Assembly: GCA_013285445.1 (NCBI GenBank)
Contig: CP053448.1
Span: 558,001 to 622,000, forward strand
DNA: 64,000 bases
Origin: Pseudomonadota bacterium
GTDB lineage: Bacteria > Pseudomonadota > Gammaproteobacteria > Xanthomonadales > Wenzhouxiangellaceae
Direction of reading: 5' to 3'
Positions 55,700 through 64,000 of this stretch are shown here, in pieces (position 1 is the first letter of the stretch; the number at the start of each line of letters is the position of its first letter). The notes below the pieces were generated by a model. That model had not been told where the DNA came from. It did no database searches and was given only the letters and a program-made list of their open reading frames with translations. The position numbers were made by a program, and so were the translations under genes.

Positions 55700-57069
55700 A
55701 TGCCCAAATCCCGCAATACCCGCAAAAGACGGAAATCGAAGACATCAAAAGCCCGCCGCAGGCCATCTTCTGCGGCTCCACCACCGCGCATGGTCACCGA
55801 GAGTCTGTTTCACCAGATGGGGCTGGGCGGGGTTGGCCAGTCGGATGGTGAGCGCGATGCGCAGGCGCTGGTTTTCGAGGCCTGGGAGACTCCCGATCCC
55901 CCGCGAGCGGGCGGCCCGTGCCCGCAAGGCGCTGGAGCTTTGGCCCGATTGCGCCGATGCCTGGGTGATTCTGGCCCAGGATATGGCGGATACGCTGCTT
56001 GAAGCCCACGAATTCTGCGCAGAAGGTGTGTCGGCCGGTGAGCGGGCGCTGGGCAAGGCGGTTTTCGAAGAGGATGTTGGTCACTTCTGGGGCATTCTGG
56101 AAACCCGTCCGTACATGCGCGCGCGGCTCGGCCCGCCGTTCAGCGACTACGTCGCATGGATGAAGCCGTCCGTACATGCGCGCGCGGCTCGGCCTGGCGC
56201 AAGCGGAATGGGACAGGGTGCCGGCGCGCGAGCCGGGCGATCGGAAAAGCCGGGGAACGCTCGAGCGCCACCAGATCACCCGGATCATGGAGACGCTGGC
56301 CCGGCAAAGCGGTGATGTCGAGGCCGAGGTCGCGATCCTCGCGCACGACCTGTCCACGCCTTCTGCGTTTGTGAACATCGTAGAACGCTACAGAGCGGCA
56401 CGCCGCTACAACTCGGCCCTGGAGTGGGCCGAGAAGGGCGTCAGCGCTTTCCCGGAGCGTGTCGACGGTCGGCTCTACGAGTTGCTGGCCAACGAGTACC
56501 ATCGCAGCCGCCGGCACGACGAGGCGATGACGCTGGCCTGGGCCGTGTACGCCGATTCGCCGATGCTGGAGACCTATCGCCAGCTCAAGCGCCACGCCGA
56601 CAAAAGCGGGCAGTGGCCGGCCTGGCGTCCGAAGGCGCTGGACTTTCTGCGAAAGACCATCGATGAGGAGCGGCGCAACACCGGCGGCAAGGAGCGGACA
56701 TGGTTTTCTCCCGTCCACAACGGCGAGCTGGTTCGTATCCTGCTGTGAGAATATGATATCGATGGCGCCTGGCAGGAAGCCCGCAAGCGAGGCTGTACGG
56801 AGTCGCTGTGGCTGGAGCTCGCCGCCCGGCGGGAGCGCGCTTGCCCCGAGGATGCCTTACCCATCTACCAGCGCCAGATCGAACCGGCCCTGAGCCAGAA
56901 GAACAACGATGCATACGGCCGGGCCGTTCATTATCTGGACAAGGTGAGAGTGTTGATGAGACACCTCGACCGAAACGATGAGTTTGCCGATTTTCTGGAA
57001 CGCATTCGCGCCGAGCATTGGCGCAAGCGCAATTTCATGAAACTCCTGGATGCGCGGCGTTGGTCATGA
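55700..57069 (+). pseudogene. Decayed TPR/DUF6880-like gene with frameshifts and a stop
   Basis: Reading frame by frame gives one protein in pieces. A basic start is MPKSRNTRKRRKSKTSKARR. After a frame change near 55890 it reads RARKALELWPDCADAWVILA and VEEDVGHFWGI-like sequence with ETRPYMRARLG. After a second change near 56170 it reads LAQAEWDRVPAREP and on to NGELVRILL. After a stop at 56748 it reads YDIDGAWQEARKRGCTESLW and VYQRQ-type sequence to FMKLLDARRWS. The pieces match the order of a TPR protein with a DUF6880-like end. Direct repeats of 29 bp at 56105-56133 and 56166-56194 are 61 bp apart and explain one frameshift. Function is lost. Confidence 0.75.
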
Positions 57070-57079
57070 GAGATGGGGT

Positions 57080-57330
57080 CTATTGGCCAGTACAACCACC
57101 ACCACGACGCGGCATGGTCTGCAGGCGCTCGGTGAGCTCTGCGAGATCGCTCATCGCCTCTAACCTCTGACGCACGGTCATGGACTGGACGCGACGCAAC
57201 TGTTCGCGGCGGCTGCCCTCGAATGTGGTTTTCCGCCAGTCGACAGGCCGCTTTTGCCTACTGATGATTGCCTGACTCCTGCAGCTGTCTCAAGTGCTGA
57301 ATGTCGTCGAGGTCCCGGGGTTGGTCGTGA
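57080..57330 (-). pseudogene. Remnants of a nucleotidyltransferase-type gene and a small companion gene
   Basis: On the minus strand, after the valS stop, the frame ending at 57258 reads DQPRDLDDIQHLRQL then a stop, like the end of AbiEii-type nucleotidyltransferases. A second frame ending at 57080 reads RPVDWRKTTFEGSRREQLRR and VQSMTVRQRLEAMSDLAELT, like the small protein often next to such genes. The second has no ATG, GTG or TTG before its conserved part, so it appears dead. The family names are from pattern only. Confidence 0.4.
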
Positions 57331-57337
57331 CAAGGGA

Positions 57338-60106
57338 CTACTGGAGCTGCGACAGTTTCTCGACCTGACTCGACAGTTCGGCCACCTTGCTCCGGTGCTC
57401 TTCCAGGCGCTGGCGTTCCTTGTCGACCACTTCGGCCGGGGCGTTGTCGACGAAGCGTTCGTTGGCGAGTTTCTTCTCGGCCTGGGTCAGGCCCTTTTGT
57501 TCGCGTTCGAGCTGCTTGTTGAGGCGGGCCAGTTCCTCGCCGATGTCGACCAGGCCGGCCAGGGGAATGAGCAGGCGCAGGTTGCCGGCGAGCGCGACGG
57601 CGCTATCGGCGCTGTCGCGTTCGTCGGCCACGCGCTCGATCGATTCGATTCGAGCCAGGCGCTGGATCAGGGCGCCGAAGCGCTGCAGGCGCTCGTGGTC
57701 GTCGTCGGTGCCGAGCTGGACCACCAGCGGCATCGGCTTGCCCGGGGCCAGGCCCAGTTCGGTGCGCGCCGAGCGGATGGCCGAGATCACGGTCTTGAGC
57801 CATTCGGCGTCACGCTCCGCGGCTTCGTCGATGTCACCGGCCTGGGGCCAGCGCGTCGCCATGATGGTGTCGGCTTCGCTGCCGGCGGGCACGCGCACGC
57901 GCTGCCAGATCTCCTCGGTAATGAAAGGCACGAAGGGGTGGAGCAGCCTGAGCGTGATCTCGAGCACGCTCGCCAGGGTGTAGCGGGTGGCGCGGGCGGT
58001 CGCCTCGTCGGCGTCGTCGGCAAGCGCGGGCTTGGCCAGTTCCAGGTACCAGTCGCAGAACTCGTGCCAGACGAATTCATAGAGTGTTTTGGCGGCCAGG
58101 TCGAAGCGGTAGTCGGCCAGCGCGGCGTCGACTTCATTGATCGTGCGGCCAAGCGCCGAGCGGATCCAGCGCGAGAGCACGTCGTAGTCGCTTTCGGCCG
58201 GCACCGGCAGGGTCTGTTCGCCGGTATTCATCAGGGTAAAGCGCGCGGCGTTCCAGAGCTTATTGAGGAAATTGCGGTAGCCCTCGCAGCGGCCCAGGTC
58301 GAACTTGATGTCGCGGCCGTGGCCGGCCAGTGCGGTGAAGGTGAAGCGCAGGGCGTCGGCACCGAAGGCCGGGATGCCGTCGGGGTACTCATCGCGCGTG
58401 GCCTTTGCGATTGCCCTGGCCTTGTCGGGCTGCATCAGGGCGCGGGTGCGCTTTTCGACCAGGGCCTCGAGATCGATCCCGTCGATCAGGTCGATCGGGT
58501 CGAGCACGTTGCCCTTGGACTTCGACATCTTCTGGCCGTCGCGGTCGCGGATCAGGCCGGTGATGTAGACCTGCTCGAAAGGCACCTTGCCGGTGAAGTG
58601 TTTCGTCATCATAATCATTCTTGCGACCCAGAAGAAGATGATGTCGAAGCCGGTGATCAGCACCGAGCTGGGCAGGTAGCGCTCGAAGCCTTCCGATTGC
58701 ATTCTGTCTTCGTCGGGCCAGCCCAGGGTGGAATGCGCCCACAGGGCCGACGAGAACCAGGTCTCGAGCACGTCCTCGTCGCGGGTCAGCTCTACCGTGT
58801 CGGTCAGTTCATTGCTCTCGCGAACCTCGTCTTCACTGCGACCGACGTAGATGTTGCCCTGTGCGTCGTACCAGGCCGGAATGCGGTGGCCCCACCACAA
58901 CTGGCGCGAGATGCACCAGTCCTGCAGGTTTTCCATCCAGTGTCGGTAGGTGTTGATCCAGTTGCCGGGCACGAACTCGATCTCGCCGGATTCGACCGCA
59001 TCCAGACCGATCTTTCCGAGCTCGTCCATCTTCACGAACCACTGGTCGGTCAGGAACGGCTCGATGATCTGTCCCGAGCGATCGCCGCGGGGCACCATCA
59101 GGGTGTGCGGTTTCTCCTCGACCAGCAGGTTCTGCGCCTTCAGGTCTTCGATCACCCGCTTTCGGGCTTCGAAGCGGTCGAGGCCGCGGTAGGCTGCCGG
59201 CGCGTTGGCGTTGATCTCGGCCGTGGGCGTGAAGATGTTGATCGGCTCGAAGCCGTGACGGTTGCCGACTTCCCAGTCGTTGAAGTCGTGCGCCGGGGTA
59301 ATCTTGACGCAGCCGGTGCCGAATTCCATGTCGACGTAGTCGTCGGCCACCACCGGAATCTCGCGCCCGGTCAGCGGCAGTTGAACGGTTTTGCTGACCA
59401 GGTCGGCGTAGCGCGCGTCGTTGGGATGCACGGCCACGCAGACGTCGCCGAGCAGGGTTTCCGGGCGCGTGGTCGCGACGATCACGTCGCCCTCGCCATC
59501 GGTTCTCGGGTAGCGGATCGACCACAGCTTGCCCTGTTCTTCGCTGCTGACGACTTCCAGGTCCGAGATGGCGGTCTGGAGCACGGGATCCCAGTTGACC
59601 AGGCGCGGGCCGCGGTAGATCTTGCCTTCCTCGTACAGGCGCACGAAGGTCTCGATGACGGCTTCGGACAGGTCCGGGTTCATGGTGAAGCGCTCGCGCG
59701 ACCAGTCGCATGATGCGCCCAGGCGGCGCATCTGCGAGGTGATGGTCGAACCGGAATGCTCCTTCCAGTCCCAGACCTTGTCGATGAATTCATCGCGCGT
59801 GTAATCGTCGCGCTTGCCGCCTTCGGCCTCGATCTGGCGGGTGACCACCATCTCGGTGGCGATACCGGCATGGTCGACGCCCACCTGCCACAGGGTGTCG
59901 CGCCCTTGCAGGCGCTTATAGCGAATCAGCGCGTCCATCAGCGTGTGCTGGAAAGCGTGCCCCATGTGCAGCGTGCCGGTGACGTTCGGGGGCGGCAGCA
60001 GGATGGTGAACGGCTCGCCCTCGCGGGAGGGTTTGAAGCAGCCTTTTTCTTCCCAGTAGGGGTACCAGCGTTGTTCGATGGCTTCGGGGTTATAGGATTT
60101 GTCCAT
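57338..60106 (-). CDS. valS: Valyl-tRNA synthetase
   Basis: This is a 922-aa class I synthetase. The HIGH motif is [16 protein letters not shown], the editing domain is in the middle ([20 protein letters not shown]), KMSKS is [15 protein letters not shown], and a C-terminal coiled coil ([20 protein letters not shown]) binds tRNA. The start ATG 60106 gives [20 protein letters not shown]. Order valS-holC-pepA is the usual gammaproteobacterial order (read pepA to valS on the minus strand). Confidence 0.98.
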   Translation of the reverse strand: MDKSYNPEAIEQRWYPYWEEKGCFKPSREGEPFTILLPPPNVTGTLHMGHAFQHTLMDALIRYKRLQGRDTLWQVGVDHAGIATEMVVTRQIEAEGGKRDDYTRDEFIDKVWDWKEHSGSTITSQMRRLGASCDWSRERFTMNPDLSEAVIETFVRLYEEGKIYRGPRLVNWDPVLQTAISDLEVVSSEEQGKLWSIRYPRTDGEGDVIVATTRPETLLGDVCVAVHPNDARYADLVSKTVQLPLTGREIPVVADDYVDMEFGTGCVKITPAHDFNDWEVGNRHGFEPINIFTPTAEINANAPAAYRGLDRFEARKRVIEDLKAQNLLVEEKPHTLMVPRGDRSGQIIEPFLTDQWFVKMDELGKIGLDAVESGEIEFVPGNWINTYRHWMENLQDWCISRQLWWGHRIPAWYDAQGNIYVGRSEDEVRESNELTDTVELTRDEDVLETWFSSALWAHSTLGWPDEDRMQSEGFERYLPSSVLITGFDIIFFWVARMIMMTKHFTGKVPFEQVYITGLIRDRDGQKMSKSKGNVLDPIDLIDGIDLEALVEKRTRALMQPDKARAIAKATRDEYPDGIPAFGADALRFTFTALAGHGRDIKFDLGRCEGYRNFLNKLWNAARFTLMNTGEQTLPVPAESDYDVLSRWIRSALGRTINEVDAALADYRFDLAAKTLYEFVWHEFCDWYLELAKPALADDADEATARATRYTLASVLEITLRLLHPFVPFITEEIWQRVRVPAGSEADTIMATRWPQAGDIDEAAERDAEWLKTVISAIRSARTELGLAPGKPMPLVVQLGTDDDHERLQRFGALIQRLARIESIERVADERDSADSAVALAGNLRLLIPLAGLVDIGEELARLNKQLEREQKGLTQAEKKLANERFVDNAPAEVVDKERQRLEEHRSKVAELSSQVEKLSQLQ

Positions 60107-60146
60107 GATGATCGGGTTTTCGGTCGGCGGTGGCGAAGGATCTGCT

Positions 60147-60236
60147 GGGTTACGGGTTACGGGTTACGGGTTACGCACGGCAGAAGGCGACTGTTCTTCG
60201 GTCGCGTGTTTTTCCGTAAACCTTAAACCGTAAACC
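60147..60236. repeat. Inverted telomere-like heptamer arrays between valS and holC
   Basis: GGGTTAC is repeated four times in tandem (60147-60174). After 41 bp come GTAAACC, TTAAACC and GTAAACC in tandem (60216-60236). The second set is close to the reverse complement of the first (GGTTTAC against GGGTTAC), so the RNA could fold into an imperfect hairpin of about 21 bp. It lies immediately after the holC stop and before valS. Confidence 0.7.
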
Positions 60237-60237
60237 G

Positions 60238-60639
60238 TCATTTCAAAACATGGTGCTGCAACTCCGCCCCCCGCTGCTTCCATGCCTTCCAGCGCTCGCG
60301 CAGCTTCTGCTTGAGCGACTCGTCCGGCGGCACGATTTCGAGGACGCGCTGGTAGCGGCCTTCTGGCAGGGGGGAGGCGGGGTCCAGGTTGATCAGGAGG
60401 TCTGCTTCCTCGGGTGCATCTTCCAGCAGCCGGATCGGCGCCTTCGTTCCGCCGCGCTCGTGCGGCAGGAAACGGCCATCGGGCTGTGTCCACAGCTGTT
60501 CGTCGAGCTGGGCCAGATCATCGGCGCTGCCGACCACGGCGATATCACGCGTCGCCGGCCAGGCCCTGGAGACCAGGACCCGGGCGACAAACAGCGGATC
60601 GGTGAACCGCCCGCTCATTTCATAGAAGTCGACCCTCAT
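60238..60639 (-). CDS. holC: DNA polymerase III chi subunit
   Basis: This is a 133-aa protein with MRVDFYEMSGRFTDPLFVAR, VVGSADDLAQLDEQLWTQPD and GRFLPHERGG, the chi family pattern. Chi links the clamp loader (through psi) to single-strand binding protein on the lagging strand. It is positioned between pepA and valS as in E. coli. Confidence 0.95.
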   Translation of the reverse strand: MRVDFYEMSGRFTDPLFVARVLVSRAWPATRDIAVVGSADDLAQLDEQLWTQPDGRFLPHERGGTKAPIRLLEDAPEEADLLINLDPASPLPEGRYQRVLEIVPPDESLKQKLRERWKAWKQRGAELQHHVLK

Positions 60640-60843
60640 GGTTCAGACAAGTCTCTGGCACGCGAACGACGCAAGGCGTGAACCCGGCTTACTGGTCTCT
60701 GTCTTCCACCAAGAGCGCGCGGCCGTCGCGCACGCTCGAACTTTCCTGAAAAACAGTTCATTTTTCTTTGCGGCCCCGGCGCCTTTACGAGCATTCAACC
60801 GGCACAAGCCCTGGCCGAAGTCGCCACCGCCGGGGACGCGCCA

Positions 60844-62340
60844 TTAGCCGAGCGCATCCCAACCGCCGGCGCGATTGACCAGCCAGTCGACCAGCATGCT
60901 CACCGGGCGGCCGGTCGCCGATTCAGGCTTGCCCCACTGCCAGGCGCTGCCTGCGATGTCGATATGCGCCCAGCGCTGGTCATCGGCAAAACGCGACAGG
61001 AAACAGCCGGCCGTGATCGAGCCGGCCGGCATGCCGCCGACATTCTTCATGTCGGCAAACGGCGAGTCGATCTGCTCCTGGTAGTCGTCCCACAGCGGCA
61101 AACGCCAGCTGCGATCGGCCGAGGCTTGCCCGGCCGTGAGCAGTTCCTCGGCCAGCGCATCGTCCGTGGTCATGACCGCGCTGGCGTGATGGCCGAGTGC
61201 GATCACGCAGGCGCCGGTCAGGGTGGCCAGGTCGACCGTGGTCTGGGGCTGGAGGTTCTTCCCGGTCCAGGTCAGGGCATCGGCCAGAATCATGCGGCCT
61301 TCGGCGTCGGTATTGTGCACCTCGATGGTCTTGCCGTTCATGGCGGTGATGACGTCGCCCGGTCGGTAGGCCCTGCCGTCGGGCATGTTCTCGACCGCGG
61401 CGACCACGCCCTCGATGTTCAACGGCAGCTTCAGCCGGGCCACGGCCTCCATGGCGCCGATGGTGGCGGCCGCGCCGCCCATGTCGAACTTCATCTGTTC
61501 CATCAGATCACGCGGCTTGATCGAGATGCCGCCGGTATCAAAGGTCACGCCCTTGCCGACCATCGCTACCGGCGCGTCATCCTGCGAGCCGCCCTTCCAG
61601 CTCAGGCGAATCAGGCGCGGGCGGTTGGCGCTGCCGTCGGCAACGGCCATCAGGGCGTTCATGCCCAGCGAACGCATCTCGTCTTCCTCGAGGATTTCCA
61701 CGTCCAGCCGGTCATGCTCTGCGGCCAGCTCGCGGGCGGTCTCGGCCAGGCAGGCCGGCGTGCAGATATTGGGAGGCAGGTCGGCCAGCTCGCGGGCGCG
61801 CTGGACCCCGGCGGCAATGGCGGTGGCCAGGGCCAGCTGCCGGTCGCGGTCTTCTCCGGCCGGAAAGCTGATCGTTTCGGTCGGTGGTGCGGCGTCGTCG
61901 GCCGGCTTCTTGGTCGCACTGTAGACATAGTCGGCGTAGGCCAGTGCAACGGCCGCCTGGCGCACCGCCCAGCGCGTGTCGCTGTCGATGACCTCAGCTT
62001 CCGCCATCCGGCAGTGCGCGCTGCGCGCCTGCGATTTGCGCAGCGCCTTGCCGGCGGCCTTGACCGCCTTGTCGAAGGCGGCCCGGTCGAGCTTCTGCGC
62101 CTTGCCCATACCGGCCAGCAGCAGGCGGCGTGCGGCCATGCCGGGGACCGCGTGCAACAGCAGGGTCCGCCCGACCTTCAGCGGTAGTTCACCGCTGTCG
62201 CGCAATCGCGCGAGCAGCCCGCCGGATGCCTGGTCAAGGGCCTGCAAGCTTTCGCTGAATGGCTGGTCCTCGAACAGGCCGACGAGCAGGCAGTCGCAAT
62301 CAACCTCGCCTATGCCGTTGGTGGTGGTTGTAAACTCCAT
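60844..62340 (-). CDS. pepA: Leucyl aminopeptidase
   Basis: This is a 498-aa cytosolic M17 metallopeptidase. The signature NTDAEGRMILADAL and the metal-binding GKGVTFDTGGISIKP are present, with GLP-like FADMKNVGGMPAGSITAGCF near the C-terminus. ATG 62340 (MEFTTTTNGIGEVDCDCL) starts the N-terminal domain; the longer open frame upstream overlaps lptF and is not protein-like. In some bacteria PepA also binds DNA in cer recombination. It is divergent from lptF. Confidence 0.97.
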   Translation of the reverse strand: MEFTTTTNGIGEVDCDCLLVGLFEDQPFSESLQALDQASGGLLARLRDSGELPLKVGRTLLLHAVPGMAARRLLLAGMGKAQKLDRAAFDKAVKAAGKALRKSQARSAHCRMAEAEVIDSDTRWAVRQAAVALAYADYVYSATKKPADDAAPPTETISFPAGEDRDRQLALATAIAAGVQRARELADLPPNICTPACLAETARELAAEHDRLDVEILEEDEMRSLGMNALMAVADGSANRPRLIRLSWKGGSQDDAPVAMVGKGVTFDTGGISIKPRDLMEQMKFDMGGAAATIGAMEAVARLKLPLNIEGVVAAVENMPDGRAYRPGDVITAMNGKTIEVHNTDAEGRMILADALTWTGKNLQPQTTVDLATLTGACVIALGHHASAVMTTDDALAEELLTAGQASADRSWRLPLWDDYQEQIDSPFADMKNVGGMPAGSITAGCFLSRFADDQRWAHIDIAGSAWQWGKPESATGRPVSMLVDWLVNRAGGWDALG

Positions 62341-62412
62341 GCTATGAAATCCTGTCGAATGAGCTCGAATGATGATGAGCCGGCATTGTACCCGGCCCCA
62401 CCGCGAAGCTGA

Positions 62413-63480
62413 ATGCTGATCCTGGCACGCTACCTGCTGCGCCACGGCCTGTCGGCCAGCCTGATGAGTCTGGTGGTCTTTCTGGGCGTGGTCGGCGCGT
62501 TGTTTCTGGCCGAGCTCATGCGGGACGCCGCGCAGGGCGAACTGCCTGGCGCCAGTGTGATGCTGATGCTGGCGCTGCGCCTGCCGGAGGCCCTGATGCT
62601 GGTCGGGCCGCTGGCCTTGCTCACGGGCCTGCTGCTGGCGCTGGGTCGGTTGCAGGAAGACAGCGAGCTGATCGTGATTCGCAGCAGCGGGCTGTCATTT
62701 GGCCGGGTGCTGGCTCCGGTCATGCTGCTCGCCGCGCTATGGGCCGGTCTGCTGCTGGCGGTCTCCGGCTGGCTCTCGCCGCTGGCGGTGGAGCGCTCAT
62801 CGGAGATCCTGGCTGAGGCAGCCCGAAGCGCCATTCAGGCCGGTCTGCGGGCCGGCCAGTTCGATCATCTCAATCAGGGTCGCACGACGGTCTACGTCAG
62901 CCGCATTGACCGCGAGGCGGAGACGTTTCATGACGTGTTCATACAACACCAGGAACAGGGATTTGTCGAGCTGCTGACAGCGCGCGAGGGACGATTGTGG
63001 CTCGATGAAGAGCAGACCGGACCGTATTTGCTGTTGCGCGAAGGCCACCAGGTCCAGCACGCTTCCAACCCGGCCGCGGGGCCGTTGCGGGAGATGCGCT
63101 TCGCGCGCAACGAGCTGCGCCTGCCGCCGCCGGAACCCGACATGAGCGACAGTGAAGCGACCGCCCGGCTGCCCGAGCTGTGGTCATCCGGGGCCCCCGA
63201 AGAGCGGCGGGAGTGGCATTGGCGCCTGGCAGCGCCGGTCGCGGCCTTTCTGCTGGGGCTGCTGGCGTTGCCGCTCGCCGGTCGCCAGCCGCGCCAGGGT
63301 CGGCATGGCAGTGTCGTGACTGCGCTGGTGATTTACCTGTTCTACAGCAACGCCGTGCACGCCGGTCTGATTCTGATGGAGCAGCACAATCGTCTGACCG
63401 GACCGGGCCTGTGGCCGGTACACCTGGCGCTGGGCGTGCTGGTGCTGTTTCTGCTTCAGCGCATGGAGAAAAACTGGTGA
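62413..63480 (+). CDS. lptF: LPS export permease LptF
   Basis: This is a 355-aa inner-membrane subunit of the LptB2FG transporter that extracts LPS. It has six expected membrane segments in two groups of three (for example LMSLVVFLGVVGALFLAELM and AAPVAAFLLGLLALPLAGRQ) and a periplasmic beta-jellyroll between. LEDSELIVIRSSGLSFGRVL-like sequence matches the coupling helix (QEDSELIVIRSSGLSFGRVL). It overlaps lptG by 4 bp. Confidence 0.95.
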   Translation: MLILARYLLRHGLSASLMSLVVFLGVVGALFLAELMRDAAQGELPGASVMLMLALRLPEALMLVGPLALLTGLLLALGRLQEDSELIVIRSSGLSFGRVLAPVMLLAALWAGLLLAVSGWLSPLAVERSSEILAEAARSAIQAGLRAGQFDHLNQGRTTVYVSRIDREAETFHDVFIQHQEQGFVELLTAREGRLWLDEEQTGPYLLLREGHQVQHASNPAAGPLREMRFARNELRLPPPEPDMSDSEATARLPELWSSGAPEERREWHWRLAAPVAAFLLGLLALPLAGRQPRQGRHGSVVTALVIYLFYSNAVHAGLILMEQHNRLTGPGLWPVHLALGVLVLFLLQRMEKNW

Positions 63481-64000
63481 TTGCCGGCATCCTCGGACGT
63501 TACGTGGGTCGTGCCGTACTCGCCGCGGTGCTGATTGTCGCCGTGCTGCTGGTCGGGCTGTATACCATCATCGAACTGGTCCGGGAGTCACGCGACCTGA
63601 CCGGCGATTACGGGGTCGTCGAGATGCTGGTCTACCTTGCCCAGACGACGCCGAGCCGGCTGTACGATATTTTTCCGTTTGCCGTCCTGATCGGTACCCT
63701 GCTCGGCCTTGGCGGGCTGGCCGCAACCCGCGAACTGGTGGCCATGCGCGCGGCCGGCTTCGACCGCCGGCAGATTCTGATCAGCGTGCTGGCTGCGGTC
63801 GGGCTGTGCCTGGCGGTGCTGTTTGTCGTCAGCGAAACCCTGCTGCCGCAGCTCGAAGCCCGCGCCAGCGCCGAGCGGGATCAAGCGCGCAGTGGTCAGG
63901 TGCGTCTCGGTCGCTATGGCGCCCTGTGGCTGCGCGACGGTCACCTGATGCTGCGGATTGACTATTCGTCCTGGTCGGCTCGCGAGACGCCGGAATTCAG
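63477..64000 (+). CDS. lptG: LPS export permease LptG (3' end outside window)
   Basis: The gene starts at GTG 63477, overlapping the lptF stop (GTGA), and is open to the window end (174 codons). It reads AGILGRYVGRAVLAAVLIVA, VEMLVYLAQTTPSRLYDIFP and LAATRELVAMRAAGFDRRQI, all typical of LptG: first membrane segment, then the coupling-helix region. It is the partner of LptF in the LPS transporter. Confidence 0.93.
   Translation, partial: MIAGILGRYVGRAVLAAVLIVAVLLVGLYTIIELVRESRDLTGDYGVVEMLVYLAQTTPSRLYDIFPFAVLIGTLLGLGGLAATRELVAMRAAGFDRRQILISVLAAVGLCLAVLFVVSETLLPQLEARASAERDQARSGQVRLGRYGALWLRDGHLMLRIDYSSWSARETPEF

Noticed and set aside
57254..59713. An 819-codon plus-strand open frame opposite valS, and a 1103-codon one opposite the second RND permease (10845-14156)
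   Set aside because: Low-complexity His/Arg/Gln-rich composition typical of antisense frames in high-GC DNA; the opposite strand is a clear gene.
62341..62445. N-terminal extension of pepA
   Set aside because: It would overlap the lptF start and adds residues unlike any M17 peptidase.

Overview
The window is a high-GC chromosomal segment of a gammaproteobacterium. The block valS-holC-pepA divergent from lptF-lptG, the pair hflK-hflC, and a pssA / psi-like / rimI cluster are typical of that class, and protein style and GC suggest a Wenzhouxiangella-like lineage near Xanthomonadales/Chromatiales. The taxon is an inference; no rRNA or tRNA gene was seen.

Layout. 1-24500 is mostly ordinary chromosome: the end of an MscS-type channel gene, proS, a DUF4124 protein, pssA, a probable holD, rimI, a TPR-sulfotransferase, one RND adaptor with two tandem RND permeases, a DEAD-box helicase, two surface-glycan genes, a CadC-like winged-helix/TPR regulator, a beta-helix protein and hflKC. 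24500-29700 is an accessory zone with secreted proteins of unknown role, an IS1380 element with exact ends, a truncated TIGR03032-type gene, a PIN-domain remnant and a VapBC pair. 57338-64000 returns to housekeeping genes.

The core of the window (29700-55461) is one large type III-B CRISPR-Cas locus. The array has 60 repeats of 37 nt and 59 spacers. It is split by an IS630 and an IS66 element that each landed inside a repeat, and an ISL3 element sits at the leader edge. On the minus strand, in transcription order, come a Cas_NE0113 CARF protein, Csx1, cmr1, cmr2/cas10, cmr3, cmr4, cmr5, cmr6, a Csx1-Csx16 fusion, cas6, cas2, cas1, a cas1-like gene that has lost its catalytic residues, and a second cas2. 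Most neighbours overlap by 1-4 nt. Two PIN-type toxin-antitoxin modules lie inside this operon on the opposite strand, one directly upstream of cmr2 and one directly upstream of cmr6.

How it should work. Cas6 cuts the minus-strand array transcript. The Cmr complex carries crRNAs that appear antisense to phage mRNAs. Cas10 has an intact GGDD cyclase motif and should make cyclic oligoadenylate. Two HEPN ribonucleases should respond, and one carries a fused Csx16 domain that may switch the signal off. The parts I consider least described are the effector/off-switch fusion, the paired adaptation module with a dead Cas1, the TA modules placed at cmr2 and cmr6, and a palindrome GCAAGCTTGC upstream of three cas transcription units.
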